Source: JBCCGI01 sp039029355 (GTDB taxonomy: Bacteria; Planctomycetota; UBA1135; GCA-002686595). From it: a stretch of DNA of 51,486 nucleotides. The stretch spans positions 1 to 51,486 of the forward strand of contig JBCCGI010000060.1 of NCBI GenBank assembly GCA_039029355.1, written 5' to 3'. Numbering within the stretch: the stretch's first letter is position 1; each line of letters opens with the position of its first letter. The notes beneath the pieces were generated by a model. The model searched no databases. It saw nothing but the letters and a program-made list of their open reading frames with translations, and was not told where the DNA came from. The position numbers and the translations under genes are program-made. Shown here in pieces: positions 35,038 through 42,632 of this stretch.

Positions 35038-35688
35038 TCAGTCCTCGAAGTCCTCGACGACCGTTCCCGGCAGTAGCGCTCTCAGCTTGCCGAGAGCTCG
35101 CCGATAGCAGACCGCCGTGGTGTTCGCCGCGAGGCCCAAGCGGTGCGCGACCTCGTGGTTCGGGATCATCTCGATCCCTCGCAGCATGACGATCTGTGCT
35201 TCTCTCTCGGGCAGCCGGTCGATGGCGTCGAGGAGCGCGAGTGCATTCTCCGAACGGATCGCGCCGGCAACGATCGACTCGGCCTCGTCCGCGAGCTCGG
35301 GAACACCCGACTCGTTGTCCGGGCCGGGTGCAGCTTCGCTATGGGTATCTTCGTTGATCTGCTTCTTGAGCTGCGAGAAGTAGTGATTCTGGAGGGTCTT
35401 GCTGAGGTAGCCGATGAGCGCGGGGGCGTAGCGTGGCCCGCTTGGCTCGAAGTGCGCGAGCTTCGGGAGCGCGAGCCTCCAGGTATCCTGAACGAGATCG
35501 TCCGCGGAGTGAGTCCGCAGAGCGCCTCTTCGCAGTCTGTGATGGGCCTGTGCTGTCAAGGCCTTCGAGAAGCGCCGTACGATCCATTCGATGCTCTCGG
35601 AATCGCCTTCCACAGCTCTCCGGACGTACGCCGTGGTGAGCTCCGGGTGCGCCCTTGGTTGGCGACGAGACACTTCGGTGTCAGCCAC
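35038..35688 (-). CDS. ECF-like RNA polymerase sigma factor of the kinase locus
   Basis: The 216-residue protein has region 2 (TAYVRRAVEGDSESIEWIVR; DDLVQDTWRLALPKL, about 15-75) and region 4 (LPEREAQIVMLRGIEMIPNH, then AHRLGLAANTTAVCYRRALG, about 150-210). An acidic linker EDTHSEAAPGPDNES separates them. I start it at the GTG at 35688 because a perfect AGGAGG lies 8 bases upstream and the GTG overlaps the upstream stop (GTGGCTGA); the longer frame from 35754 would overlap that gene by 74 bases. ECF sigma factors linked to Ser/Thr kinases are known in planctomycetes, and here the kinase and a small protein precede it on the same strand. Confidence 0.88.
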   Translation of the reverse strand: MADTEVSRRQPRAHPELTTAYVRRAVEGDSESIEWIVRRFSKALTAQAHHRLRRGALRTHSADDLVQDTWRLALPKLAHFEPSGPRYAPALIGYLSKTLQNHYFSQLKKQINEDTHSEAAPGPDNESGVPELADEAESIVAGAIRSENALALLDAIDRLPEREAQIVMLRGIEMIPNHEVAHRLGLAANTTAVCYRRALGKLRALLPGTVVEDFED

Positions 35689-36160
35689 GCTCGCATCCTC
35701 CTTCCTGGCTGTGGTGGGTCCTCTGGCTTGCGGCCGGAGGAGCTGCTTCATCAACGCTGTCGCCCGCGCGACGACGCGGCTTGTCGACGGGCACGAGCAG
35801 CCCGGAAGAGGCGCAGACTTTCACAACCCCGTCCTCAACGACTCGGGCGTCTTCGAGGACTACCTGGCCGTCCTTCGTGTAGCACTCGATGCCTTGACTC
35901 ATCCCGTAGCTCTCCATGCAGTCGTTGACCGCAGAGCCGATCTGTTCGAGTCCGAATCCGGTGTCCTTCCACTCGTCTTCGCAGGAGGTGCAGAACCAGC
36001 GACCTCGCTTGAAGACGAGCGTGACGCCCACCGGTTTCCACTCACCCTCCCGGGTACACCGCAAGACCTCGACCCGGAGTCGAGTGGAGTTGCAGTCGTT
36101 CGAAGGAAGCTCTTGCTGCTGACGTTCACGATCCCCGGAGGGGCTTGCTTGTTCCGACAT
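35681..36160 (-). CDS. Small Cys-containing protein between kinase and sigma factor
   Basis: The 159-residue product is unrecognised. It starts at an ATG with AAGGAG about 8 bases upstream. The central part is a compact, cysteine-bearing segment (LRCTREGEWKPVGVTLVFKR, then WFCTSCEDEWKDTGFG) whose C-x-x-C could bind a metal or form a disulfide, and NDCMESYGMSQGIECYTKDG follows. Both ends are polar and low-complexity. It sits between the giant kinase and the sigma factor, and its stop overlaps the sigma start. I infer it could be a regulator or a kinase substrate of the sigma pathway; nothing in the sequence proves it. Confidence 0.6.
   Translation of the reverse strand: MSEQASPSGDRERQQQELPSNDCNSTRLRVEVLRCTREGEWKPVGVTLVFKRGRWFCTSCEDEWKDTGFGLEQIGSAVNDCMESYGMSQGIECYTKDGQVVLEDARVVEDGVVKVCASSGLLVPVDKPRRRAGDSVDEAAPPAASQRTHHSQEGGCERG
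35697..35702 (-). promoter_or_regulatory. Shine-Dalgarno that fixes the GTG start of the sigma factor
   Basis: The minus strand reads AGGAGG, eight bases, then GTG (35688-35686), with the upstream stop TGA at 35683-35681 inside the same eight bases. This is ideal spacing and implies translational coupling. The ATG immediately after AGGAGG is in the upstream gene's frame, so it cannot be the sigma start. Confidence 0.75.
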
Positions 36161-36255
36161 GGTCGTTCTCCTTTCCGCGTCAAACTCACCGGCGGCGTCC
36201 GAGATGACACCAAACCGCACCTTTTTTTGCCGGGGCCCGTTCCCGCCCCTAGCCG

Positions 36256-39200
36256 TCAGCGGGTGTGGGCTGCGAACTCGCGGTGCGCCTCCTCGATGAT
36301 GGAGCTAGGCCTCCAACTGCCCGCATGCCGGGGGTGAAGCTCGGCGCCTCGAAGCCGGTTGTAGTACTCGGAAGCCGCCCTGAGGTCCCCGCGCCGAAGC
36401 TCGCACAGGGTCAGGAGCGCGTGTGTCGTGGGCAGCACGGCTTCTCCCTGAGCCGGGAACCGGCTCAGCAGCGCCAGGGAGAGGCTCCGGGATTGTTCGA
36501 CGTCGCCCCGCCGATAGGCCACCAGCGCGCGGGTCTCGAGCAGGCGGAGGTCATCGCTCCCGCGCCCCGCTTGATCCAGCAGATCCGCGGCTCGGCTCCA
36601 TTCCGTAGGTGAGGCCGTCTGGTCGCGGGCGATGAGCCACGCTTCGAGCGCGAGCTGTTGGGACGTTCGCTGGTCCAGGCTCAGCAGGCGTTGAGCGACC
36701 GCGCAGACGTCGGCGCTGGCCTCCGAGCTGGCCTCAGCCCGGACGGCCGAGAGAGCGAGGGCGTCCTGGTGTCGACTCACAAGGTTCATGAAGCACGCTG
36801 GCCCGTCGGGCTCGTGTACCAGGATGCGGACTTCCTCCAGCAGGGGACTCGGCAGCGCCGGGGTCTGATTCGGCGGAGCGCCTTCCCACTCGCGCTCGAC
36901 CTCCTCCAGGAGGCGTCTGGCGAGATCCCGCTCACCCTCGAGAGCCAGGCACGCCGCCGTGAGAGCCCGGGGGATCCAGGTCTTCGGCGCCAGGCGCGCC
37001 TGCTCCGCAAGCGCCGTTGCCTGCGCCAGTGCCTGGCGCGCACTCGAGAACCGGGTCTCCTGGAGCAAGGCCCGTCGGTAGGAGGCGATGGCATGCCCCT
37101 CCACGGCGTTCAGGTCCCACGGACGCAGGAGCGCGCGCTCCTGGAGGATCCCCGCGGCCCAGCGCTGGCAGAACGGGTCCGAGAACGGGTCCAGAAGACG
37201 CCTCGGGTTGATTCCGATACTGAGCTCCTCCAGCGAAGGCTGCGACGGACGCGCGTCGCGTTGCGAGCTCGCCGGCTCGGGGAGGCGTCGGGTCCAGACG
37301 AAGATGCGCTGGTCCTCGCCGCCCGCGGCCAGGTCGTCGCCCGTGGGGCTCCACGCGAGAGCACGAACCCCCGCGCCCATTCCCCGCAGGGCCAGCAGCA
37401 TCTCCCGTCGCTCCGTGTCCCAGATCCTGACGACGCTTCCGGGACCCTCCGTGCGGGCGGCCGCCAGCCGGGTGGCGTCCGGGCAGAAGGCGAGCGCGGC
37501 GTAGGTCCAGCTGGAAGAGCCGCCGTCCAGGAGCAGCGGCTCCGACCCCGGGGTGTACAGCCACAGTGCCCCGGTCGAGTCGCCGGCGGCAACGCGGGAG
37601 CCTGTCCGGTCGACGGCCAGGCACTCGATGCGTCCCTTCGCAAGCGGCCTCCTCCAGAGCAGCTCGCCGGTGTCGATCCTCCAGGCGCTAAGCATGCCGT
37701 CGGAGTCGCCGCCCAGGAGCAGCTCTCCGCTCCGTGCGATCACGAGGCACGTGAGATCGGTCTCCGCTGGAAGGGCGGCGAGAGGTCGCCTGGTGCCGGT
37801 CGCGAGGTTGCCGATGTACGGCGTGCGATCCCGGGCACAGGCCCATGCGGCGATGGCTCCGTCGCCGCTGAGTGCCAAGGGCGAGGCGATGCTCTCGGAG
37901 CAGAGAGCGCTCATGAGCGTCCCTTCCGACGAGCCGTCCGACCTCAGGATCGCGGTGGAGCCGAGCGACCCCGTATTGCTGCCCGTGTGGATCACCGAGA
38001 GTCCGTCCGCGGCGAATCCGACGCTGTTGTGGGGCCCCGGCCGGCGCCGAAAGAGCCGCCGTCCGGATGGGAGCGCCCAAACGACGAGCTCCGAGCCGTC
38101 GGAACCCGCTGCCAGTCGGTTCCCGTCCTCACTGAAGCGGAGAGACGTCGTCGTGCACGGCTCCTTGAGGAGCTGAATCACCCCCTCTCCACGCTCGGCG
38201 TGAAACACGTTGACTCTGCCTCGCCCGTTGGCGGACATGCAGTAGGCGCCGTCGGGCGAGAACCCGACGTCGGTGATCCGTGCTTCGTTCCCCAGGATCA
38301 CCGACACGACCCGATTCAGGCCGGAGTCGAGTACCCGGAGCGAGTGGTCGCTGCACGCAGCCACGATTCGGTCTCCCGATGGGCTGAACGCCAGGGCGTC
38401 GATTCCGTCCGCGGGCAACTCGCGCTTGACCAGCAGCTCGCCCGACTCCACGTCGTAGACCCGCAGCTGCGAGCCGGACATCTGGTCGTACCAATCGGTG
38501 GTGCTCACGGCCAGGCGTCGGCCGTCCGGGCTCAGCGCGATCGCGTGGACCTCGAAGGCTGAGGAGTACAGGCCCGCTCCGTACATCGTGCGGCTCCACA
38601 CGACCTCCAGGGATTGCGCGCTCCGAACCTCGATGCGATCCAGCCTGGGGTTGTGGGAGCGCGTAGCGACCGCGAACCACCTTCCGTTCAGCACGCCGGC
38701 GATGTCCAGTACCTCTCCCTGCAGGCCCTCCAGCCTCCGCGCTTCCAGGATGGCCGGCGGGTTGTTCGAGAAGCGAACGACCTGTGCGCCCCTGCCGCTG
38801 AGGAGCACCCGGTCACCGGAGAGAAGCGACGCGGCGCGCCACGGACTCGGTTGGATGTCGCTGAGGACGAGCGAACGAGCTGGCGAGGTGCCCACGAAGA
38901 GGAGCCGCGCCGCGCTGGCTTCGCAGGCGACCACCAGACCGGCATCCCGGTCTCCCGTCAGGTCGAGCACGGGGCCGTCCAACCCGGCCAGGACCCGGGT
39001 GCGCTCCGTCGCGGCCAGATCGATGAGGCGAAGTTGGCGGTCGCGATCGGCGACGAGCACCTCGGTGGGGGCCGCTGGGGAGCCCCACGCAAGCACGGCC
39101 CTGCCCGCCTCCTCCAGGGCGCGCAGGCTCGTGTTCGAGCGCAGGTAGAGGTGATCGAACTCCCAGCCCCGCAGGCCCTCCGGGGTCATCTCGAGCCGGC

Positions 39201-40482
39201 GGCGCGCCTCTTCGCTGTCCCCGAGACGAAGGCTGCCATCCGCCGCGACGATGCCGGCCGCATAGGCGCTCTCGTCCGCCTTGTCGCGTTGGTGTGACGC
39301 GCGGTCGAGCAGCTCCAACGTGACGCCGAGCGCAACCAGCAGCACCAAGAGCAAGGCCCCGAGGGACGCCGCCACCTGCGGCTTGCGCTGCGCCCAACGG
39401 CGGATCTTGAGCGCCACCGAGGCCCGCCGCGCCAGGACCGGTTCATGTCGTACGAGCCGATCCAGTTCGTCAGCGAGATCTGCTGCCGTCCTGTAGCGTC
39501 GCCCAAGATCCCCTTCGAGAGCGGTCTCGACCACCGCCTGCAGGTCGCGCCCGGCGCGCGGGAGGCGTGCGCGCAGATCGGGCACCTGCTGCTCGAGGAT
39601 CGCGCTCACCAGCGCTTCCCGCGTATGTCCGGCAAAGGGCCGCTCGCCGGTCAGGCACTCATAGAGGACGACGCCGAGGGAGTAGACCTCCGCCCGTGCG
39701 TCGCCTTCGGGCACCGCCCCGTTGAGAAGCTCTGGCGCCATGTACTCGGTCGTGCCCAGGATCGTGTTCGGGGCGGTCTGTGGAGTGCGCTCGTGCGCGA
39801 GATGGCGCGCGGCTCCGAAGTCGAGCAGCACCGGGCGGCCGTTCGCATCGACCATGATGTTGTCGGGCTTTACGTCTCCGTGCAGCACTCCCGACTTATG
39901 CGCGTGCTCCAAAGCCCGTGCGGCCTCGGCGAGGAAGAGCAGGAGTGTCTCGAGCTCGCGCCGATTGGCGGGCGCGATCGTGACCGTTGATCCTCCGTGG
40001 GGCTCCAAGATCAGGTTCGACAGGCGCGCCCCGTCGATCAACTGCATCACCAGGAACAGGCGACCTTGCTCGTCGACGCCGTTGTCGAAGATCGGGCAGA
40101 TGCTCGGATGGCTAAGCCCTGCGGCGAGGGTCGCCGTGCGCTTGAAGAGCCTCTTCTCCGCTTCGGACGGTCTGCCCGGACCGTCGAGGACCTTCAAAGC
40201 GACCTCGCGCTCATTCCGGGTGTCGTAGGCCCGGAAGACCTTTCCCTGACCGCCGCCGCCCAACTTCTCGAGCAGCTCGAACTCTCGAATCCTGCCGAGC
40301 GGTTCGTCTTCGCCGGCCTCGGCCTGCAGCGAGCGGTACTCCTTTCGGATGACCTGCTCGTAGCCGGGGAATTGAACGAGGTAGTCCGCCAGCGGACGCA
40401 CTCCGGCTCCCAGAGCGTCGGCCTGGTACCGCTCCAGAAAATCGGCCCGTGCCGCGCTGACGTTGCGTGAGTTGGAGCTCAA
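36256..40482 (-). CDS. Giant membrane Ser/Thr protein kinase with WD40 and helical C-terminal regions
   Basis: The 1408-residue protein has an N-terminal helical segment, then a Hanks-type kinase (about 67-345) with Gly-loop LGGGGQGKVF (74-83), Lys97 in VALKVL, catalytic loop HGDVKPDN (201-208), DFG (221-223) and MAPELL (248-253). HGD replaces the usual HRD, but Asp203, Lys205 and Asn208 are kept, so activity is likely. A membrane helix spans about 370-391. The rest has WD40-type repeats (about 440-1130: HAIALSPDGRRLAVSTTDW, DALAFSPSGDRIVAACSDHS, ALAWSPTGDDLAAGGEDQRI) and a helical TPR-like end. The start is a TTG at 40482, preceded by GGGAGG at 14 bases. It is divergent from a metzincin protease and upstream of the small protein and sigma factor. 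Confidence 0.88.
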   Translation of the reverse strand: MSSNSRNVSAARADFLERYQADALGAGVRPLADYLVQFPGYEQVIRKEYRSLQAEAGEDEPLGRIREFELLEKLGGGGQGKVFRAYDTRNEREVALKVLDGPGRPSEAEKRLFKRTATLAAGLSHPSICPIFDNGVDEQGRLFLVMQLIDGARLSNLILEPHGGSTVTIAPANRRELETLLLFLAEAARALEHAHKSGVLHGDVKPDNIMVDANGRPVLLDFGAARHLAHERTPQTAPNTILGTTEYMAPELLNGAVPEGDARAEVYSLGVVLYECLTGERPFAGHTREALVSAILEQQVPDLRARLPRAGRDLQAVVETALEGDLGRRYRTAADLADELDRLVRHEPVLARRASVALKIRRWAQRKPQVAASLGALLLVLLVALGVTLELLDRASHQRDKADESAYAAGIVAADGSLRLGDSEEARRRLEMTPEGLRGWEFDHLYLRSNTSLRALEEAGRAVLAWGSPAAPTEVLVADRDRQLRLIDLAATERTRVLAGLDGPVLDLTGDRDAGLVVACEASAARLLFVGTSPARSLVLSDIQPSPWRAASLLSGDRVLLSGRGAQVVRFSNNPPAILEARRLEGLQGEVLDIAGVLNGRWFAVATRSHNPRLDRIEVRSAQSLEVVWSRTMYGAGLYSSAFEVHAIALSPDGRRLAVSTTDWYDQMSGSQLRVYDVESGELLVKRELPADGIDALAFSPSGDRIVAACSDHSLRVLDSGLNRVVSVILGNEARITDVGFSPDGAYCMSANGRGRVNVFHAERGEGVIQLLKEPCTTTSLRFSEDGNRLAAGSDGSELVVWALPSGRRLFRRRPGPHNSVGFAADGLSVIHTGSNTGSLGSTAILRSDGSSEGTLMSALCSESIASPLALSGDGAIAAWACARDRTPYIGNLATGTRRPLAALPAETDLTCLVIARSGELLLGGDSDGMLSAWRIDTGELLWRRPLAKGRIECLAVDRTGSRVAAGDSTGALWLYTPGSEPLLLDGGSSSWTYAALAFCPDATRLAAARTEGPGSVVRIWDTERREMLLALRGMGAGVRALAWSPTGDDLAAGGEDQRIFVWTRRLPEPASSQRDARPSQPSLEELSIGINPRRLLDPFSDPFCQRWAAGILQERALLRPWDLNAVEGHAIASYRRALLQETRFSSARQALAQATALAEQARLAPKTWIPRALTAACLALEGERDLARRLLEEVEREWEGAPPNQTPALPSPLLEEVRILVHEPDGPACFMNLVSRHQDALALSAVRAEASSEASADVCAVAQRLLSLDQRTSQQLALEAWLIARDQTASPTEWSRAADLLDQAGRGSDDLRLLETRALVAYRRGDVEQSRSLSLALLSRFPAQGEAVLPTTHALLTLCELRRGDLRAASEYYNRLRGAELHPRHAGSWRPSSIIEEAHREFAAHTR

Positions 40483-40712
40483 CGGACCGTCGCGAGCCTC
40501 CCGTGATCGCTCTGTCGCATGGTCGCGCGAAGGAGCCTCCGATCAAGCCAGCTGGCGGTGGTTCGTCGGGCCATCTGTTTCGCCGGCATACCTGTCATCG
40601 ATGGGGAGAGACGTGCATTTGACCTTCCATGCGGGCAGGCCGCTCGGCTGTGGCCAAGGCACCGTTCATCTTCGAAGGGGCGGCGGAACGCCCCCAACCA
40701 GTGGAGGTCTTG
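40483..40712. other. Divergent promoter region between kinase and metzincin genes
   Basis: These 230 bases are less GC-rich than most of the window. The minus strand holds GGGAGG near 40498-40503 before the kinase TTG, and a short open frame (ATG near 40520) whose TGA overlaps that TTG (TTGA), possibly a coupling leader peptide. The plus strand holds GGAGG (40703-40707) six bases plus before the protease ATG. No convincing -35/-10 pair could be assigned. Confidence 0.4.
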
Positions 40713-42608
40713 ATGGCAACTGTTTCAACCCCCTCCGGCGATGCGCCCGCGAGCTCAGCACCGGGCAGGATCGACCGAGTTCCTCCTGCCGGGGCCAGGA
40801 GAGCCTTGCTCGCAATCGTTGCCTTCTCCTTGGCGCTTGCGTCAGCGGCCTACGCGCGCCAAGGCGGTGAGCGTTTGTCCACACGGCAGCTTGCCCTGAC
40901 GGTCCGACAGGATGCGCTATGGCCGACGGCGACGATTCAGGTTTCCTGGGACAATCCAACGGACTCCAACGCGCAGGAGCGACGCTGGGTGCGGGAGGCG
41001 GTCGAGGAAACGTGGAACCGGACCTCTCCGGTGCACTTCTCGGGCTGGGGCGCTTCGAGTCCGAACAGTCGAGGCGTCCGTATCCGCATCGCCGACGAAG
41101 GGGCGCGAGTCCTGCGGCTCGGAAAGGGGCTGGATGGACTCGCTGGGGGCATGGTCTTGAACTTCACGTTCAACGAATGGAAGCCGGCGGGATACAAGCC
41201 GAGCGCAAGGCGTCGGTTCATCCAGCTGGTAGCCGTGCACGAGTTTGGGCATGCGTTGGGGCTAGCGCACGAGCACAACCGGCGAGACACGCCGGTCACT
41301 TGCCTCAGCAATCCCCAAGGCTCGGACCCCGACCTCTACTACGGGCCGTGGGACAAGGAGTCGGTGATGAACTACTGCAACACAACGGCTAGCAAGCTCC
41401 CGGAGTTGCCGCTCCGGCAGTACCTTTCCAGCGGGGATCGGCGCGGCATCAACGAGTTCTACGGCCCCCGGTGGGGGATGGTCGGTGGAGAGGGGTGGGG
41501 CGACAGTGCCGCGACGACCGCGGTGGCCTTTGGAGACGTTGATGGCGACGGACGCGATGAGGTCGGCGTCGCCCGATACCACACCTCGAACTCGCGGTTC
41601 TGGGTCTATGACGACGCTCAGAACGGCTTCACGCTCCTGTTTGAGGGCGGAGCGGGGTTCGGCAGCAGCAGGCACGTTGAGGACCTGGCCTTCGGGGATG
41701 TCGACGGCGACGGGCTCGATGAGCTCGGAATCGTCCGCGATGGCGGCGGCAACTATCGCGTCGCCATCTTTGACGACGCAAGGGCCGGCTTCGCGAGCCT
41801 CTGGCAGTACGGGAGTCACTGGGGATCCAGCTACGGCGCGCGGAGCATCGCGTTTGGGGATGTCGACGGCGATGGGCGCGACGAGGTCGGGTTTACACGG
41901 ACCCACGGCAAGGACCCTCGGTACTACATCTTCGACGACGCGACGGCTGACTTTCGAGGCCTCCTATCCAAGGAGCCGAGCGGCACGCCGCGAGACGTCG
42001 GCTTCGGTGACATCGATGGCGACGGGCTTGCCGAGTTCGGTGTGACGATCGAACGCAGCAGCGTGGGCTGCAAGTTCCTTCTCCTAGACGATGGCCGCCA
42101 CGGCTATCGGGATCTCCATCAGGGCGGAACGGGATGGGGCGCGTCCCGTCAGGCCTCGTCGATCGCCTTTGGCGATGTCGATGGAGACGGAGATCATGAG
42201 ATCGGAGTCACGCGCAACCGCGGCGACAACTTCCGCTACGCCGTCTACGACTACTCAGACGGCGGGCTGAGCGCGCTGCTCAGCGGCGGACAGGGCTGGG
42301 GGAGCAGCGCGGCCGGAACGGAGATCGCGTTCGGCGATGTGGATGCGGATGGTCGAGCGGAGATCGGGATCGCGAGACGTCACTCCTCCGATCAGCGCCT
42401 GTTCATTCTCGACGGCAAGGAGCTCGACTACCGCACGATCTTCGATGCCGGTGAAGGGTACGGCTCCAGTCGCTACCTGACCTGCGTCGGCTTTGGAGAT
42501 GCCGACGGCGACGGAGATGCCGACGTCGCCATCGGCCGGAACGCGGGAGGCAACCTCCGCTTCGCCGTTCTTCAGAATCCCTGGGGGCTGGAGTCCAGCC
42601 GCCTCTGA
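40713..42608 (+). CDS. Secreted metzincin zinc protease with seven-repeat FG-GAP propeller
   Basis: The 631-residue protein has a hydrophobic export segment (about 29-48) after a polar N-terminus, then a metalloprotease domain with HEFGHALGLAHEH (His176, Glu177, His180, His186), the extended HExxHxxGxxH zinc site, and a Met-turn candidate SVMNYC (Met219). The following Glu in HEH is reminiscent of astacin-type sites. Residues ~260-625 hold seven similar repeats with calcium loops such as AFGDVDGDGRDEVG, AFGDVDGDGLDELG, GFGDIDGDGLAEFG and AFGDVDADGRAEIG, about 52 residues apart, building a seven-bladed propeller. The ATG at 40713 follows GGAGG at good spacing. Probably an exported protease with substrate- or surface-binding propeller. 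Confidence 0.88.
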   Translation: MATVSTPSGDAPASSAPGRIDRVPPAGARRALLAIVAFSLALASAAYARQGGERLSTRQLALTVRQDALWPTATIQVSWDNPTDSNAQERRWVREAVEETWNRTSPVHFSGWGASSPNSRGVRIRIADEGARVLRLGKGLDGLAGGMVLNFTFNEWKPAGYKPSARRRFIQLVAVHEFGHALGLAHEHNRRDTPVTCLSNPQGSDPDLYYGPWDKESVMNYCNTTASKLPELPLRQYLSSGDRRGINEFYGPRWGMVGGEGWGDSAATTAVAFGDVDGDGRDEVGVARYHTSNSRFWVYDDAQNGFTLLFEGGAGFGSSRHVEDLAFGDVDGDGLDELGIVRDGGGNYRVAIFDDARAGFASLWQYGSHWGSSYGARSIAFGDVDGDGRDEVGFTRTHGKDPRYYIFDDATADFRGLLSKEPSGTPRDVGFGDIDGDGLAEFGVTIERSSVGCKFLLLDDGRHGYRDLHQGGTGWGASRQASSIAFGDVDGDGDHEIGVTRNRGDNFRYAVYDYSDGGLSALLSGGQGWGSSAAGTEIAFGDVDADGRAEIGIARRHSSDQRLFILDGKELDYRTIFDAGEGYGSSRYLTCVGFGDADGDGDADVAIGRNAGGNLRFAVLQNPWGLESSRL

Positions 42609-42632
42609 CCGCACGAATCCGGAGGCGTACGC

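Noticed and set aside
35689..35754. Longer N-terminus for the sigma factor
   Set aside because: It would overlap the upstream gene by 74 bases, while the AGGAGG and GTG at 35688 give a precise coupled start.
36256..40482. Pseudokinase because of the HGD motif
   Set aside because: The Lys in VALKVL, the catalytic Asp, the Asn and the DFG are all present; only the Arg of HRD is missing.
40479..40697. A 72-codon minus-strand gene before the kinase
   Set aside because: No family resemblance or ribosome site for the full frame. Only its last codons could act as a coupling leader, and that is noted in the intergenic entry.
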